Shown: positions 25,577 through 33,315 of the stretch, piece after piece | Position numbering within the stretch: the first letter of the stretch is position 1 | Layout: each line of letters begins with the position of its first letter | NCBI GenBank assembly: GCA_015689705.1 | Contig: WVSN01000003.1 | Location: forward strand, 124,001-188,000 | DNA: 64,000 bases | Origin: Rhodobacterales bacterium HKCCE3408 | Lineage (GTDB): Bacteria; Pseudomonadota; Alphaproteobacteria; Rhodobacterales; Rhodobacteraceae | Reading direction: 5' to 3' | Translations under genes and position numbers: made by a program | Notes under the pieces: model-generated | The model's input: the letters and a program-made list of their open reading frames with translations, nothing else | Databases searched by the model: none | Told to the model about the DNA's origin: nothing

Positions 25577-26758
25577 ATGGGAAAGGCTCTCACAACCGTC
25601 GGAGTAGAGGCCGCCAAACCCGACCCCAGCAAGAGGATCGAGCGGCCAGACCCGGCTCTCTCCGGCCTGTACCTCATAATCCAGCCATCCGGCGCAAAGT
25701 CTTGGGCTCTACGGTACCGTTGGCGGGGCAAGCCGAAGAAATTGACGCTCGGACGCTGGCCCGTTATGGGCGTTGCGGAAGCGCGAAAGGCTGCCACAGA
25801 GGCTCTTGGGACCCTCACCGAGGGAACTGACCCCGGCGCAGTCAAGAAGGCCGCAGAGCTGGCCGACCGCGATAACGTTGCATCACTCATTGAGACTTTT
25901 TCAGCTCGACACCTGTCGAAGCTCAAGAGCGGCGACCACGCCAGGCAATTCCTCGATCGGTTCGTCGTCGCAGCTTGGGGCGATAGAAAAGTCGGCGAGA
26001 TCAAGCGGCGGGACGTGATCGAACTCCTTGATGAGATCGCCGACAGCGGGCGGGGCACCACAGCCAACAGGGTGTTGGCTCACACACGGAAGTTCTTCAA
26101 CTGGTGCGTAGAGCGCGACGTGATCGAGATAGCGCCCACAACTGGAGTTAAGCCTCCGCATCGGGAGCAGAGCCGCGCGCGGGTCCTGAGTGACGAAGAA
26201 ATCAAGCGCTTCTGGAAGGCCTGCGACGCGGTCGGTTATCCATGGGGCCACCTTGGCAAGCTGCTCCTGCTGACTGGCCAGAGGCTAGGCGAGTTGCAGG
26301 GCATGACGCGCGACGAGATCGAGGGCGACCTGTGGCGCCTCGAAGGTGATCGGACGAAGAACGGTCGCGCGCATGACGTGCCGCTCTCAGAGGCGGCACA
26401 GGCCGTCCTAGACGACTGCCCGAAGCTCGGCACCTACGTCTTATCAATGTCTGGCGCCGCGCCGCTGAAGGGCAATCACAGGGGTAGGGGCTACATCGCC
26501 GCCGCTATGGGTGAGGCGGAGCACTGGACCTTCCACGACCTCCGAAGGACCGCCGCGACCGGCATGGCCCGGATCGGGGTTCCGGTACGGATTACCGAGG
26601 CATGCCTGAACCACGTCAGCGGTACCGGCGGCGGGATCGTCGCGGTCTATCAGCGGCACGATTACCTAGTCGAAAAGCGACAGGCGCTCGAAGCGTGGGG
26701 CCGCCTTGTGCTCGACTTGATCGAAGGGCAGGGCAAGGTGATGCAGCTTCAAGGCTGA
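25577..26758 (+). CDS. int: Tyrosine recombinase (integrase) of the element
   Basis: A 393-residue phage/P4-type integrase. The N-terminal part has the DUF4102-like arm-binding module (SGLYLIIQPSGAKSWALRYR, KKLTLGRWP), followed by a SAM-like core-binding domain and the catalytic domain with R236 (TGQRLGEL), K261, H320-x-x-R323 (FHDLRR), H346 (LNHVSG) and nucleophile Y358. The ATG at 25577 lies 2 bp after the lipoprotein stop. It should integrate the element into tRNA-Asn and, with an excision factor, remove it. Unusually, the gene lies at the end far from the intact tRNA. Confidence 0.93.
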   Translation: MGKALTTVGVEAAKPDPSKRIERPDPALSGLYLIIQPSGAKSWALRYRWRGKPKKLTLGRWPVMGVAEARKAATEALGTLTEGTDPGAVKKAAELADRDNVASLIETFSARHLSKLKSGDHARQFLDRFVVAAWGDRKVGEIKRRDVIELLDEIADSGRGTTANRVLAHTRKFFNWCVERDVIEIAPTTGVKPPHREQSRARVLSDEEIKRFWKACDAVGYPWGHLGKLLLLTGQRLGELQGMTRDEIEGDLWRLEGDRTKNGRAHDVPLSEAAQAVLDDCPKLGTYVLSMSGAAPLKGNHRGRGYIAAAMGEAEHWTFHDLRRTAATGMARIGVPVRITEACLNHVSGTGGGIVAVYQRHDYLVEKRQALEAWGRLVLDLIEGQGKVMQLQG

Positions 26759-26824
26759 AACAATTTCGTGACAACGGACACTGTCCCCGTTTTGGTCTGT
26801 AGGCGAGGGGGTTTATTTGTGTTT

Positions 26825-26840
26825 TGTGTAACGTTACACA
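26825..26840. promoter_or_regulatory. 16-bp perfect palindrome upstream of alpA-like gene
   Basis: TGTGTAACGTTACACA is a perfect 16-bp palindrome in an AT-rich 177-bp gap between the integrase and the AlpA-like gene. It contains GTAACG, the same core as the repeats beside the left attachment site. It is a good candidate operator for a dimeric regulator controlling the switch of the element. Confidence 0.6.
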
Positions 26841-26935
26841 GTAAGCCTTTGGAAATAATAGAAAAAAGGTTGCAAGGCGTATCGGTTGGCGCGTATTCCA
26901 TGACGTACAGCGTTTTAACAACGGAGACCTGCACC

Positions 26936-27133
26936 ATGACCCCCGATCCCGAAGCCCGCCTCAATTCCCACGAGGTCCGCGCTCTCTGCGGCGGCGTCAG
27001 CGACATGTGGCTCTGGCGCCGAATGAACGAAGAGGGGGGCACCTTCCCCCGCCCGACCGTCATCGGTCGCCGCCGTTTCTGGCGCCGGGGTGACGTGCTC
27101 GCGTGGTTCGAAGCACAAAATGAGGCCGCTTGA
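26936..27133 (+). CDS. AlpA-like MerR-type HTH regulator / excision factor
   Basis: A 65-residue winged-helix protein: LNSHEVRALCGGVSDMWLWRR, then FPRPTVIGRRRFWRRGDVLAWFEA. The F-P-x-P-x-x-I-x-x-R-x-x-W-x-x-x-D-V/I-x-x-W signature is that of AlpA/phage transcriptional regulators, which activate integrase or early genes and can act as excisionases. The ATG at 26936 is preferred because GGAGA precedes it and the longer open frame upstream lacks similarity. It is followed by a 149-bp gap with no gene. Confidence 0.85.
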   Translation: MTPDPEARLNSHEVRALCGGVSDMWLWRRMNEEGGTFPRPTVIGRRRFWRRGDVLAWFEAQNEAA

Positions 27134-27282
27134 ACAAATAGCCGCCCCGGGCGGACCCGAGGCGGCAAGAAAAGACGACGGGCCCACGAAACCCGATGAA
27201 GATCACCAGCGGACGGGGTGAGGAAACCGCCGCAAGCTAGACACTGAGCCCCCTCGAAAATTGGAAGAGGCCACAAGGTCTC

Positions 27283-27942
27283 GTGTGTGAGGTAATGTCT
27301 AGCAACAAAATACCCGAAATTCAACGACCCGCGATCTTCACGCGCCTGTCGCCGCGCCCGGCCATTTGGCAGCTCGCAGCAGACGAGGAGAATTGGCTCC
27401 TCTTCGCAGTCAGCACCCCGAACCAGAAGAAGAACGGCAAGCGCGACAAGCGCCCCGTCGTGAGCGATCGGCCCTACATCATCTGCGACAGGAAGAAGGC
27501 CGCGACCATGACCCTCGACGTGGCCGTGAAGCGCCTGCGGTTCTTCCGAGAGGAGGGCGATCTCACCCGGTGGAACCGCAAACACGAGGAGCGGCGGCGA
27601 GAGCGGCTGAGCGAACTGGAGAAGCCGCCGCTCATCCCCTTCGACTTCGCAGGTCTGGCGCTCGGATACTTCCCCCGGGAAGGCTCGGCCCTGATCGGCC
27701 TCGACTTCGACGAGGTTGTCGTCGACGGGCGGATCGAGGACTTCGAGCTCGCGGCCTTGGTCGAGGACAGCCCGGCTTACGTCGAGATCAGTACGTCGGG
27801 CTCGGGGGTCCGCGTGGTCATGCCGCGCCGGGAGGGCGACGAGACGCACCACGCAGGAGAACGGAACGGCGTCGGGCTCTTCGTGAGCTCGCGCGGGGCC
27901 GCCTTTGCGATCACAGGCAACGAGGTGAAGGGCAATGGGTAA
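27283..27942 (+). CDS. Primase-polymerase (AEP-type) N-terminal module
   Basis: A 219-residue protein resembling the catalytic N-terminal domain of plasmid and phage primase-polymerases. The metal motif is LIGLDFDE (D141 and D143), followed by YVEISTSGSGVRVVM (residues 167-180), which corresponds to the S-G-x-G segment, and a closing VSSRGAAFAITGNE stretch equivalent to the usual RFFTVTG. The canonical histidine after S-G-x-G is not evident. The GTG at 27283 has AAGG 4 bases upstream; ATG at 27295 is the alternative. The PriCT and helicase parts usually fused to this domain are encoded by the next two overlapping genes. Confidence 0.75.
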   Translation: MCEVMSSNKIPEIQRPAIFTRLSPRPAIWQLAADEENWLLFAVSTPNQKKNGKRDKRPVVSDRPYIICDRKKAATMTLDVAVKRLRFFREEGDLTRWNRKHEERRRERLSELEKPPLIPFDFAGLALGYFPREGSALIGLDFDEVVVDGRIEDFELAALVEDSPAYVEISTSGSGVRVVMPRREGDETHHAGERNGVGLFVSSRGAAFAITGNEVKGNG

Positions 27943-28279
27943 CGCACGCGACGATCGGCTCTTTCGGCTCGTGCTCGATCGCCACGGGGCGGCGCAGGAC
28001 CACGAGCGCCGGGATAGCGGCGAGATCGAGGATCAGGTGCTCGAACACGGGCGCATCGAGGTTGAGACCTTTCGCGAGATCGTCGCGCACGTCGAGAACG
28101 ACGAGCGGTTCGACGAAGTCGGCGACTGGATCGGCATGGTGCGGGCCGCCAAGGAATATTTCGAGATCGTCGATCCTGACCGGCTCGAAGAGGTGCGAGA
28201 GATCGTCGAGGCGTGGTCCGAGACATGGACCGGCGGCGACCACGATCCCGACAAATTCAACGAGGTTTGGGGCAGATGA
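27935..28279 (+). CDS. PriCT-like linker protein of split primase
   Basis: A 114-residue acidic protein. The centre and end (FDEVGDWIGMVRAAKEYF, then EAWSETWTGGDHDPDKFNEVWGR) match the PriCT_2 pattern, in which D-x-W-I-x-V-G-M is followed by a W-S-x-x-S-x-K-Y-D-P segment and a final W. In most relatives this domain joins primase and helicase in one chain. Here it is free-standing: the gene overlaps the primase gene by 8 bp and the helicase gene by ATGA. The family call is by pattern only. Confidence 0.6.
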   Translation: MGNARDDRLFRLVLDRHGAAQDHERRDSGEIEDQVLEHGRIEVETFREIVAHVENDERFDEVGDWIGMVRAAKEYFEIVDPDRLEEVREIVEAWSETWTGGDHDPDKFNEVWGR

Positions 28280-29745
28280 AAACAGGCATGGGAACTTGGA
28301 TACACCACGCGAAAGAGAAGGGATGGACTTCCCCCGGGGAGGCCCGGATCGAGCGGTGGGAACAATGGCCCGATCCGCCGATCGAGCTGGAAACAGTCGA
28401 GGACTTTCAAGCCCGGGTGGTCATCATCGGGCGGCGGTTCTTCGATCGGCTGATGCACGATTTTATCTCGAGCGTAGATGAACTCGGCACGCTGATCGCG
28501 ACCGTGAAATTCCCGAAGCCGAAGACCGCCAAAACTCTGACCGCCGCAATACGGCACGATCAGGCTCGCAAAAAGGCGCAGCGGTTCACGGCGGCGGCCT
28601 TCATGCCCCGTGAGGGTCGCGAGGTGCTTGACCGGATGCCGAACGCCGCCGGGCACCTCAGGCACGCTCCTGGCGCGCGGCTCTTCAACCTGTGGCAGCC
28701 CCCGCGCATACCGGAAGGGCCGCAGCCGGTGCCCGACGTATGGCTCGCCAAAGTGCGTGAGATATGCCCGGACGATCCCGAATATGTTCTCGACTGGATG
28801 GCGATAAAGGTGCAGGGCCACAAGATCGGGGCGGCGATCGTGCTCGGTGGCACCCCCGGGTCGGGCAAGGACCTGATCCTAGGGCCGATCAAGCGGGGCC
28901 TTTCGCCCCATGTGGCCGAGACCGATATCCGGCAGCTCGATGGCGATTTCGCAGGTGACGTGCTCGCCGAGAAAACGCTTGTCGTGGTGCAGGAGGCCCG
29001 AGGGGGCGGCGGGGCTCGCGATCTCAGAGAGCGCGAGGCCGCCTTTCGGCTCCTGATCGCGATCGGCGAGCCCTTCGTCGTGAACCGCAAGAACCGCCCG
29101 CAAACCGCGATCCCGAACGTCGCCGACTACGTGTTCACCATGAACGAAATCGACGGTCTGCACATACCGCCAGACGATCGGCGCTATGCCGTTTTTTGGA
29201 CCGACGCCCCGCAAATGACCGAGGCCGACTATGCGGCCTATACGGCGGCCTATTCGGCGCAGGGGGGCGATGACGCGGTGATCGCCTACCTCGCCCGCCG
29301 CCGGGTGAAACTGAAGCCCGGGGCACCCGCCCCGATGACGCCGGCCAAGCTCCTCGCGCAACAGTCGAGCCTTACCATGCACGCTCGGAAGATCGCCCCC
29401 GAGGTGCGGAAGCGCATTACGCCTCTGGCGTGGGTTACGGTCGACGCGCTGAAAGCCGAGCTCTGGACCGCTTGGGAGGGTGAACCCGACCGCCTCGACA
29501 ATGAGCTCGGCGCGATCCTGAAGGCGCTTGGGTGGGTAAAATGCCCGCACTGGCGCGACGGTCGCGCAGAGGTCGCCGGGACCCGGTTCACGGTGTGGCA
29601 AAATCCGACGGACCCCCCTCGACCCCGTGAGGCGATCCGGCAGGCGTTAAAGGCCGAGAAGACCTCCGAGGCCCGAATAAGGGCACTTCCGACGGACCAC
29701 CCCGGACCACCGACGGAGGGGAGTCCGTCGATGATAATAGAATGA
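28276..29745 (+). CDS. SF3/D5-like replicative helicase (DUF5906 type)
   Basis: A 489-residue ATPase. The first residues (TWIHHAKEKGW) match the T-I-G-T-L-F-H-x-A-K-x-x-G-W tail that follows PriCT in fused primases, so the split lies inside a normally continuous protein. Walker A is GGTPGSGKD (191-199), Walker B is KTLVVVQEA (E240), and VFTMNEIDGLHIPPDDRRY provides the sensor/arginine region. It should unwind the element's origin. The ATG is fixed by the ATGA overlap. Its 3' end contains two copies of the iteron-like repeat. Confidence 0.85.
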   Translation: MKTGMGTWIHHAKEKGWTSPGEARIERWEQWPDPPIELETVEDFQARVVIIGRRFFDRLMHDFISSVDELGTLIATVKFPKPKTAKTLTAAIRHDQARKKAQRFTAAAFMPREGREVLDRMPNAAGHLRHAPGARLFNLWQPPRIPEGPQPVPDVWLAKVREICPDDPEYVLDWMAIKVQGHKIGAAIVLGGTPGSGKDLILGPIKRGLSPHVAETDIRQLDGDFAGDVLAEKTLVVVQEARGGGGARDLREREAAFRLLIAIGEPFVVNRKNRPQTAIPNVADYVFTMNEIDGLHIPPDDRRYAVFWTDAPQMTEADYAAYTAAYSAQGGDDAVIAYLARRRVKLKPGAPAPMTPAKLLAQQSSLTMHARKIAPEVRKRITPLAWVTVDALKAELWTAWEGEPDRLDNELGAILKALGWVKCPHWRDGRAEVAGTRFTVWQNPTDPPRPREAIRQALKAEKTSEARIRALPTDHPGPPTEGSPSMIIE

Positions 29746-29861
29746 TTTCCGTACCCTGCAGCATTTCCGACGGACCGACGGACCATTCCCAGAAACCCAG
29801 AACTAGAGGGGCATAAGACGTGCTCACGGCGACATAGGGCAATGGTCCGGGGTCCGTCGGA
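29604..29861. repeat. Iteron-like repeat cluster, candidate replication origin
   Basis: TCCGACGGACC is present at 29604-29614, 29688-29698 and 29766-29776, its 10-bp core again at 29775-29784, and it is inverted at 29851-29861. Partial copies occur at 29710-29717 and, inverted, at 29724-29730. Copies at 29763-29776 and 29851-29864 form a 14-bp perfect inverted repeat. A short AT-rich stretch (29731-29750) lies between them. The cluster straddles the helicase stop codon and the following 148-bp gap, the position where P4-like satellites keep origin repeats. Confidence 0.65.
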
Positions 29862-29920
29862 AATCACGAAACCGGCCTCCCGGTGGGGGAGTAATGGAAC
29901 CCCGGAAAGGACCCGAAACC

Positions 29921-30190
29921 ATGGACGATCGAACGCACAAAAAACCTAGCGAAGCCGAGAGCGAGGCGGCCCTCGCCGCCTATCACGACCACTGGTGCGA
30001 GCGCCTCGAACACACAGACCCGCGTGCCGTCTTGGCGATCCTCTACGCGATCGCCCGAACCATCGCCAAGACGCAAGGCGGGGTGCAGGCGATCGACGAG
30101 CTGATCGAGGCTGCCGAGGCGATCGCCCGGGAGCACATGGAAGACCCGCCCAATCGCCCACTCGGCTCGAAAGGCCGAAAAATCCACTGA
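29921..30190 (+). CDS. Hypothetical helical protein of the element
   Basis: An 89-residue soluble protein, mostly helical (AALAAYHDHWCERLEHTDPRA, IDELIEAAEAIAREHM), with no family I can name. The ATG at 29921 has AAAGGA 9 bases upstream; an in-frame ATG at 29894 is possible. It sits between the replication genes and the capsid genes. A regulatory or head-assembly role is possible by position only. Confidence 0.6.
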   Translation: MDDRTHKKPSEAESEAALAAYHDHWCERLEHTDPRAVLAILYAIARTIAKTQGGVQAIDELIEAAEAIAREHMEDPPNRPLGSKGRKIH

Positions 30191-30201
30191 GGAGAAAAAT
30201 C

Positions 30202-30378
30202 ATGCCAGCACAACAAACCGACACGCTGACCTTGGCCGAAGACCTCGGCCAGGAGATCGACGCGAAGGCCCGGGAACTCGCCGTTCTGATCGGCAACGGC
30301 AAGGCCGCCGAGGAGCTCGTCGAGATCGCCAAGAACGTCCGAGGCGGGGGCGTCGGCTCCTATTCGTTCAAGCGTTGA
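30202..30378 (+). CDS. Hypothetical 58-residue protein of the element
   Basis: A short gene with AGGAG 7 bases before the ATG. The product is helical and acidic for 40 residues (LTLAEDLGQEIDAKARELAVL), followed by a glycine-rich basic tail (GGGVGSYSFKR). It starts 11 bp after the previous stop and ends 15 bp before the protease frame, so it is probably co-transcribed with the capsid genes. No homologous family is recognised. Confidence 0.6.
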   Translation: MPAQQTDTLTLAEDLGQEIDAKARELAVLIGNGKAAEELVEIAKNVRGGGVGSYSFKR

Positions 30379-30393
30379 CCCCGTGGGCCGCCC

Positions 30394-31185
30394 GTGAGAT
30401 TCTCTGCGCACGCCTCGGTGAGTTCTCGAACCGCCGTGACGACGCAGTCAGCCCCCGGGCGACCCGCAGTCAGCGATTTTTCGAAACCGCACGAACTGAC
30501 GGGGCGCAATGTGTCTGACGTTCTCCATCATGGTCTAGCCCTCGAAACCCGCGCCACTGGCGATGGGATCGTCGAGGGTGTCGCGTCGCCGTTCGGGTCC
30601 ACGCCCGACAGCTATGGCGACGTGGTCGCACGGGGGGCCTTCTCGAAGTCGATCGAGAGCCGCCGCCCGGTGTTTCTTTGGGCGCATGATCCGAGCCGGA
30701 TCGTGGGCAAATGGGAGCACCTCGAAGAGCGCGCCGACGGGCTTCACGTCCGGGGCCGCATCAACCTCAAGACCGAGACAGGTCGCGAGGCCTTCGAGCA
30801 CCTTAAGGCCGGAGACGTCGACGGTCTCTCGATCGGCTTCAACGCCAAGCGCGCGACAGTCGACCGCCAGACCGGGCACCGCACCCTGACCGAGATCGAC
30901 CTCCGCGAGATCAGCCTCGTGGCGATGCCCGCAGCCGAAACGGCCCGGGTGTCCTCGGTCAAATCCATCGCCAGCCCGGAAGAGCTGCGCGACCTTCTGC
31001 GCGAGGCGGGCTTGCCGCACCGTGCTTCCGACAAGATCGCCCGAGCCGGGTGGCACGTCGGGCTGAAGGGCATGGACCCCGAAGAGTTCGAGCGATCGCT
31101 CCGACAGGCCGCCAAGAAATCGGCCGATCGGCGCAATCTGAAAACCCTCGCCGAGCTCCTCGGCGAAGCAGCGAAAGGACGCTGA
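30394..31185 (+). CDS. HK97-type prohead maturation protease
   Basis: A 263-residue S78-type serine protease. The core starts at ETRATGDGIVEGVASPFG, with the catalytic histidine in FLWAHDP (H98) and the nucleophile in DGLSIGF (S146), followed by LREISLVAMPA. The C-terminal 90 residues are charged and helical and may act as a scaffold. It would cleave the capsid protein during head assembly. The frame opens with GTG at 30394, but a GTG at 30511 fits the usual family N-terminus better. The capsid gene follows after 3 bp, as in tailed phages; the portal and terminase genes that normally precede it are absent. Confidence 0.88.
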   Translation: MRFSAHASVSSRTAVTTQSAPGRPAVSDFSKPHELTGRNVSDVLHHGLALETRATGDGIVEGVASPFGSTPDSYGDVVARGAFSKSIESRRPVFLWAHDPSRIVGKWEHLEERADGLHVRGRINLKTETGREAFEHLKAGDVDGLSIGFNAKRATVDRQTGHRTLTEIDLREISLVAMPAAETARVSSVKSIASPEELRDLLREAGLPHRASDKIARAGWHVGLKGMDPEEFERSLRQAAKKSADRRNLKTLAELLGEAAKGR

Positions 31186-31188
31186 CCA

Positions 31189-32391
31189 ATGGAAATCGAA
31201 GAAATCAAGCGCAGCCTCGCGCAGATCAATGAACGCGCCGGGATCGCCGAGGAGGTCCGCGCCGACCTCGACGATCTCTCGAAGAAATTCGAGGCGTTCG
31301 AGCTGAAGCAGGCCCGCGCCGCCGCTCGGGGCATGCCTTCCGGCGAGGCTCCCGCGACGCCCGAGCAGATCGAGCACCGCGACCTCTTCATGCGCTGGAT
31401 GAAGAACCCGCACGCCTCGTCGATCCGGGCCGAGCTCGAAAGCATCGAGAGCAAGGCCGCCGACGGTCTCACGGACGCCGCTGGCGGCGTATTAATACCC
31501 GAGCTCCTCTCCGACCGCATCCTGACCCGCATCAAGCAGGTGAGCCCCATGCGACGCCTCGTGAACGCGCAGGCGATCGGATCGAGCGACTTCAAGGTCC
31601 TGCGCTCCGATAATGCCGCATCAAGCGGTTGGGTCGGCGAGGGCTCGACCCGCAACGAGACCGACACCCCTGGCTTCGAGGGTATCGCGCTTTCCGGCGG
31701 AACGGTCTACGCGCTCATGACCGCGACCGAAGAGATCATGCAGGACAGCAAGTATGATCTTCAGGGCCACCTGATCGAGACTATCGCGACCGAGATGGCG
31801 AAGACCGAGGGCGTGGCGATCATCTCCGGCAACGGCACAAACAAGCCGCGCGGACTCCTCAACGTGACCCCGGAGAGCGCCGAAGATGGCGCTTCGCCCG
31901 CCCGCACCGAAGGGGCGCTCCGCTACCTGCCGACCGGAGTTGCCGGAGGCTTCGGGGCGCTCGACACGGGCTCGCCCTACTTCAACCCCGCCGACGTGCT
32001 CGTTGACGTGGTCTATGACCTGAAGAGCGAGCATCGCGTCGGGGCGACGTGGTGCATGAACTCAGCCACCGCCGCCGTGGTGCGTAAGTTCCGCGACGCC
32101 GATGGCCGCTGGCTTTGGTCTGACGGGATCGCCATGGGGCAGCCCCCGTCACTCCTCGGCTACCCGGTGGAGATCGCCGAGGATTGGCCGGATATCGGGG
32201 CGAACGCGCACCCGATCGCCTTCGGCAACTTCGGTGCCGCCTACTTCCTCGGCGATCGCTCAGGCCTGCGGATGACGCTCGACGACAACATCACGACCCC
32301 GGGCAAAATCCGTTGGTATGTGCGCAAGCGCGTCTTTGGTGCCGTGGTCGATGACGAGGCCGTGCGCGTCATCAAGTGCGCGACGTCGTGA
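31189..32391 (+). CDS. HK97-fold major capsid protein
   Basis: A 400-residue capsid protein of normal length. The first 80 residues are a charged coiled-coil delta region, removed by the protease in relatives. The HK97 core starts near DAAGGVLIPELLSDRI and continues through SSGWVGEGSTRNETD, ATEEIMQDSKYDL, GNGTNKPRGLLN, TWCMNSATAAVVRKFRD and LLGYPVEIAEDWPD, ending with a strand-rich A domain. AAAGGA precedes the ATG. An intact capsid protein next to its protease is the strongest sign that the element can build, or remodel, a virion shell. Confidence 0.93.
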   Translation: MEIEEIKRSLAQINERAGIAEEVRADLDDLSKKFEAFELKQARAAARGMPSGEAPATPEQIEHRDLFMRWMKNPHASSIRAELESIESKAADGLTDAAGGVLIPELLSDRILTRIKQVSPMRRLVNAQAIGSSDFKVLRSDNAASSGWVGEGSTRNETDTPGFEGIALSGGTVYALMTATEEIMQDSKYDLQGHLIETIATEMAKTEGVAIISGNGTNKPRGLLNVTPESAEDGASPARTEGALRYLPTGVAGGFGALDTGSPYFNPADVLVDVVYDLKSEHRVGATWCMNSATAAVVRKFRDADGRWLWSDGIAMGQPPSLLGYPVEIAEDWPDIGANAHPIAFGNFGAAYFLGDRSGLRMTLDDNITTPGKIRWYVRKRVFGAVVDDEAVRVIKCATS

Positions 32392-32469
32392 TCTGAGATC
32401 ACTTGCTACGGAAAAAATCCAACGTGACCGTCGAAGCAGTCAGTGCATTAGAAGCGAGGCTTGCCGGTG

Positions 32470-32501
32470 CGCCCTCTCCTGCCAGCGGTAGGGAGAGGGC
32501 G
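32470..32501. terminator. Hairpin terminator between capsid gene and opposing block
   Basis: A 10-bp perfect GC-rich stem (32470-32479 and 32492-32501) with a 12-nt loop lies between the convergent capsid gene and the first opposing gene. The T-rich side is weak. It probably separates the two transcription units. Confidence 0.65.
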
Positions 32502-32507
32502 TTAGCT

Positions 32508-33122
32508 TCATTCTGTTAAGCGGGGGAACTCCAAGATGGTCACAATAAGCAAAATTAAGAGGAAGAGGAGAAGTCCGGCAAGCACAGCGGGGCCAATCGC
32601 CACGCACAGATAAGCAATGAATAGCGCTGGCTCCCAAAGTTCTGTGGCCCATCGAATAAAGCCGATCTGCCAGTCGGGCATACTGGCGAGAACCTGCTCG
32701 TCGGGGATAATGGGAAGGCCAAAATACGTCCACACCAGTGCGGCCACCAACAACGGGTAGGATAGCAAAATGCCGGCAGTGACCATCAAAGCCCAACTCT
32801 TGTATCGACGCTCCCAGACCTTTACTCGGCGTGCGAATTCCAGGCCCTTGAGAACGTCGAGCCGCTGTCTGGCCGACAGCTCGAGGATCTCCTCTTCCGA
32901 AGTTTGAATATCTACGGTCTGAGCCAGCAATCGAAGAAAGAATGGTTCGATAGCGAGGTCATCAGATTTGCCTTTTGAGAGCATCTCATGGGCCTGTCTT
33001 AACAACGAAGGTGACTGCTCTTGGAGTTCAAAGAGCAGCTTGAGGTCAACTTCCAGACCGACATCGTTGGCCATGACCCAAACTGTATACGCATCCGGTT
33101 CTTGGTGGTGCAGAGCCATCAT
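32508..33122 (-). CDS. Hypothetical membrane protein of the element (cargo block)
   Basis: A protein of up to 204 residues. The first 100 are soluble and helical; membrane segments follow at about 109-135 (ALMVTAGILLSYPLLVAALVW) and 163-200 (long, probably two passes, ending in LLFLLILLIVTIL). No family is recognised. Composition is lower in GC than the capsid genes. It is the most distal gene of a six-gene minus-strand block. The start is uncertain: ATG at 33122, 33119 or 33074. Confidence 0.65.
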   Translation of the reverse strand: MMALHHQEPDAYTVWVMANDVGLEVDLKLLFELQEQSPSLLRQAHEMLSKGKSDDLAIEPFFLRLLAQTVDIQTSEEEILELSARQRLDVLKGLEFARRVKVWERRYKSWALMVTAGILLSYPLLVAALVWTYFGLPIIPDEQVLASMPDWQIGFIRWATELWEPALFIAYLCVAIGPAVLAGLLLFLLILLIVTILEFPRLTE

Positions 33123-33315
33123 CCAAATCTATCGCACCGTACTTTGCCTGCAAGGCTGCCAAGAGGCGCTAGTCCCGAAGAGGTCATGTGCGTCCGGGGG
33201 GCGGGGGCCGAAGTTGGGAACAAGAGCTTCAGGAACCGGCGGGTGGCAGCATTTTTCTCCGCTTGTCACAATACGAAAGAAAACCGGGGCTCGTTGCTAT
33301 AGGGAGCTGGGTGGG

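Noticed and set aside
27134-27282. Tiny reading frame in the gap between the AlpA-like and primase genes
   Set aside because: A frame of about 14 codons exists near 27196 but has no family pattern and no convincing Shine-Dalgarno. The gap is more likely promoter and leader sequence for the replication genes.
30394-32391. Gene transfer agent head genes
   Set aside because: Rhodobacterales GTAs have a conserved 14-15-kb cluster with terminase, portal and tail genes. Here only protease and capsid occur, inside a tRNA-integrated unit with its own integrase and replication genes.
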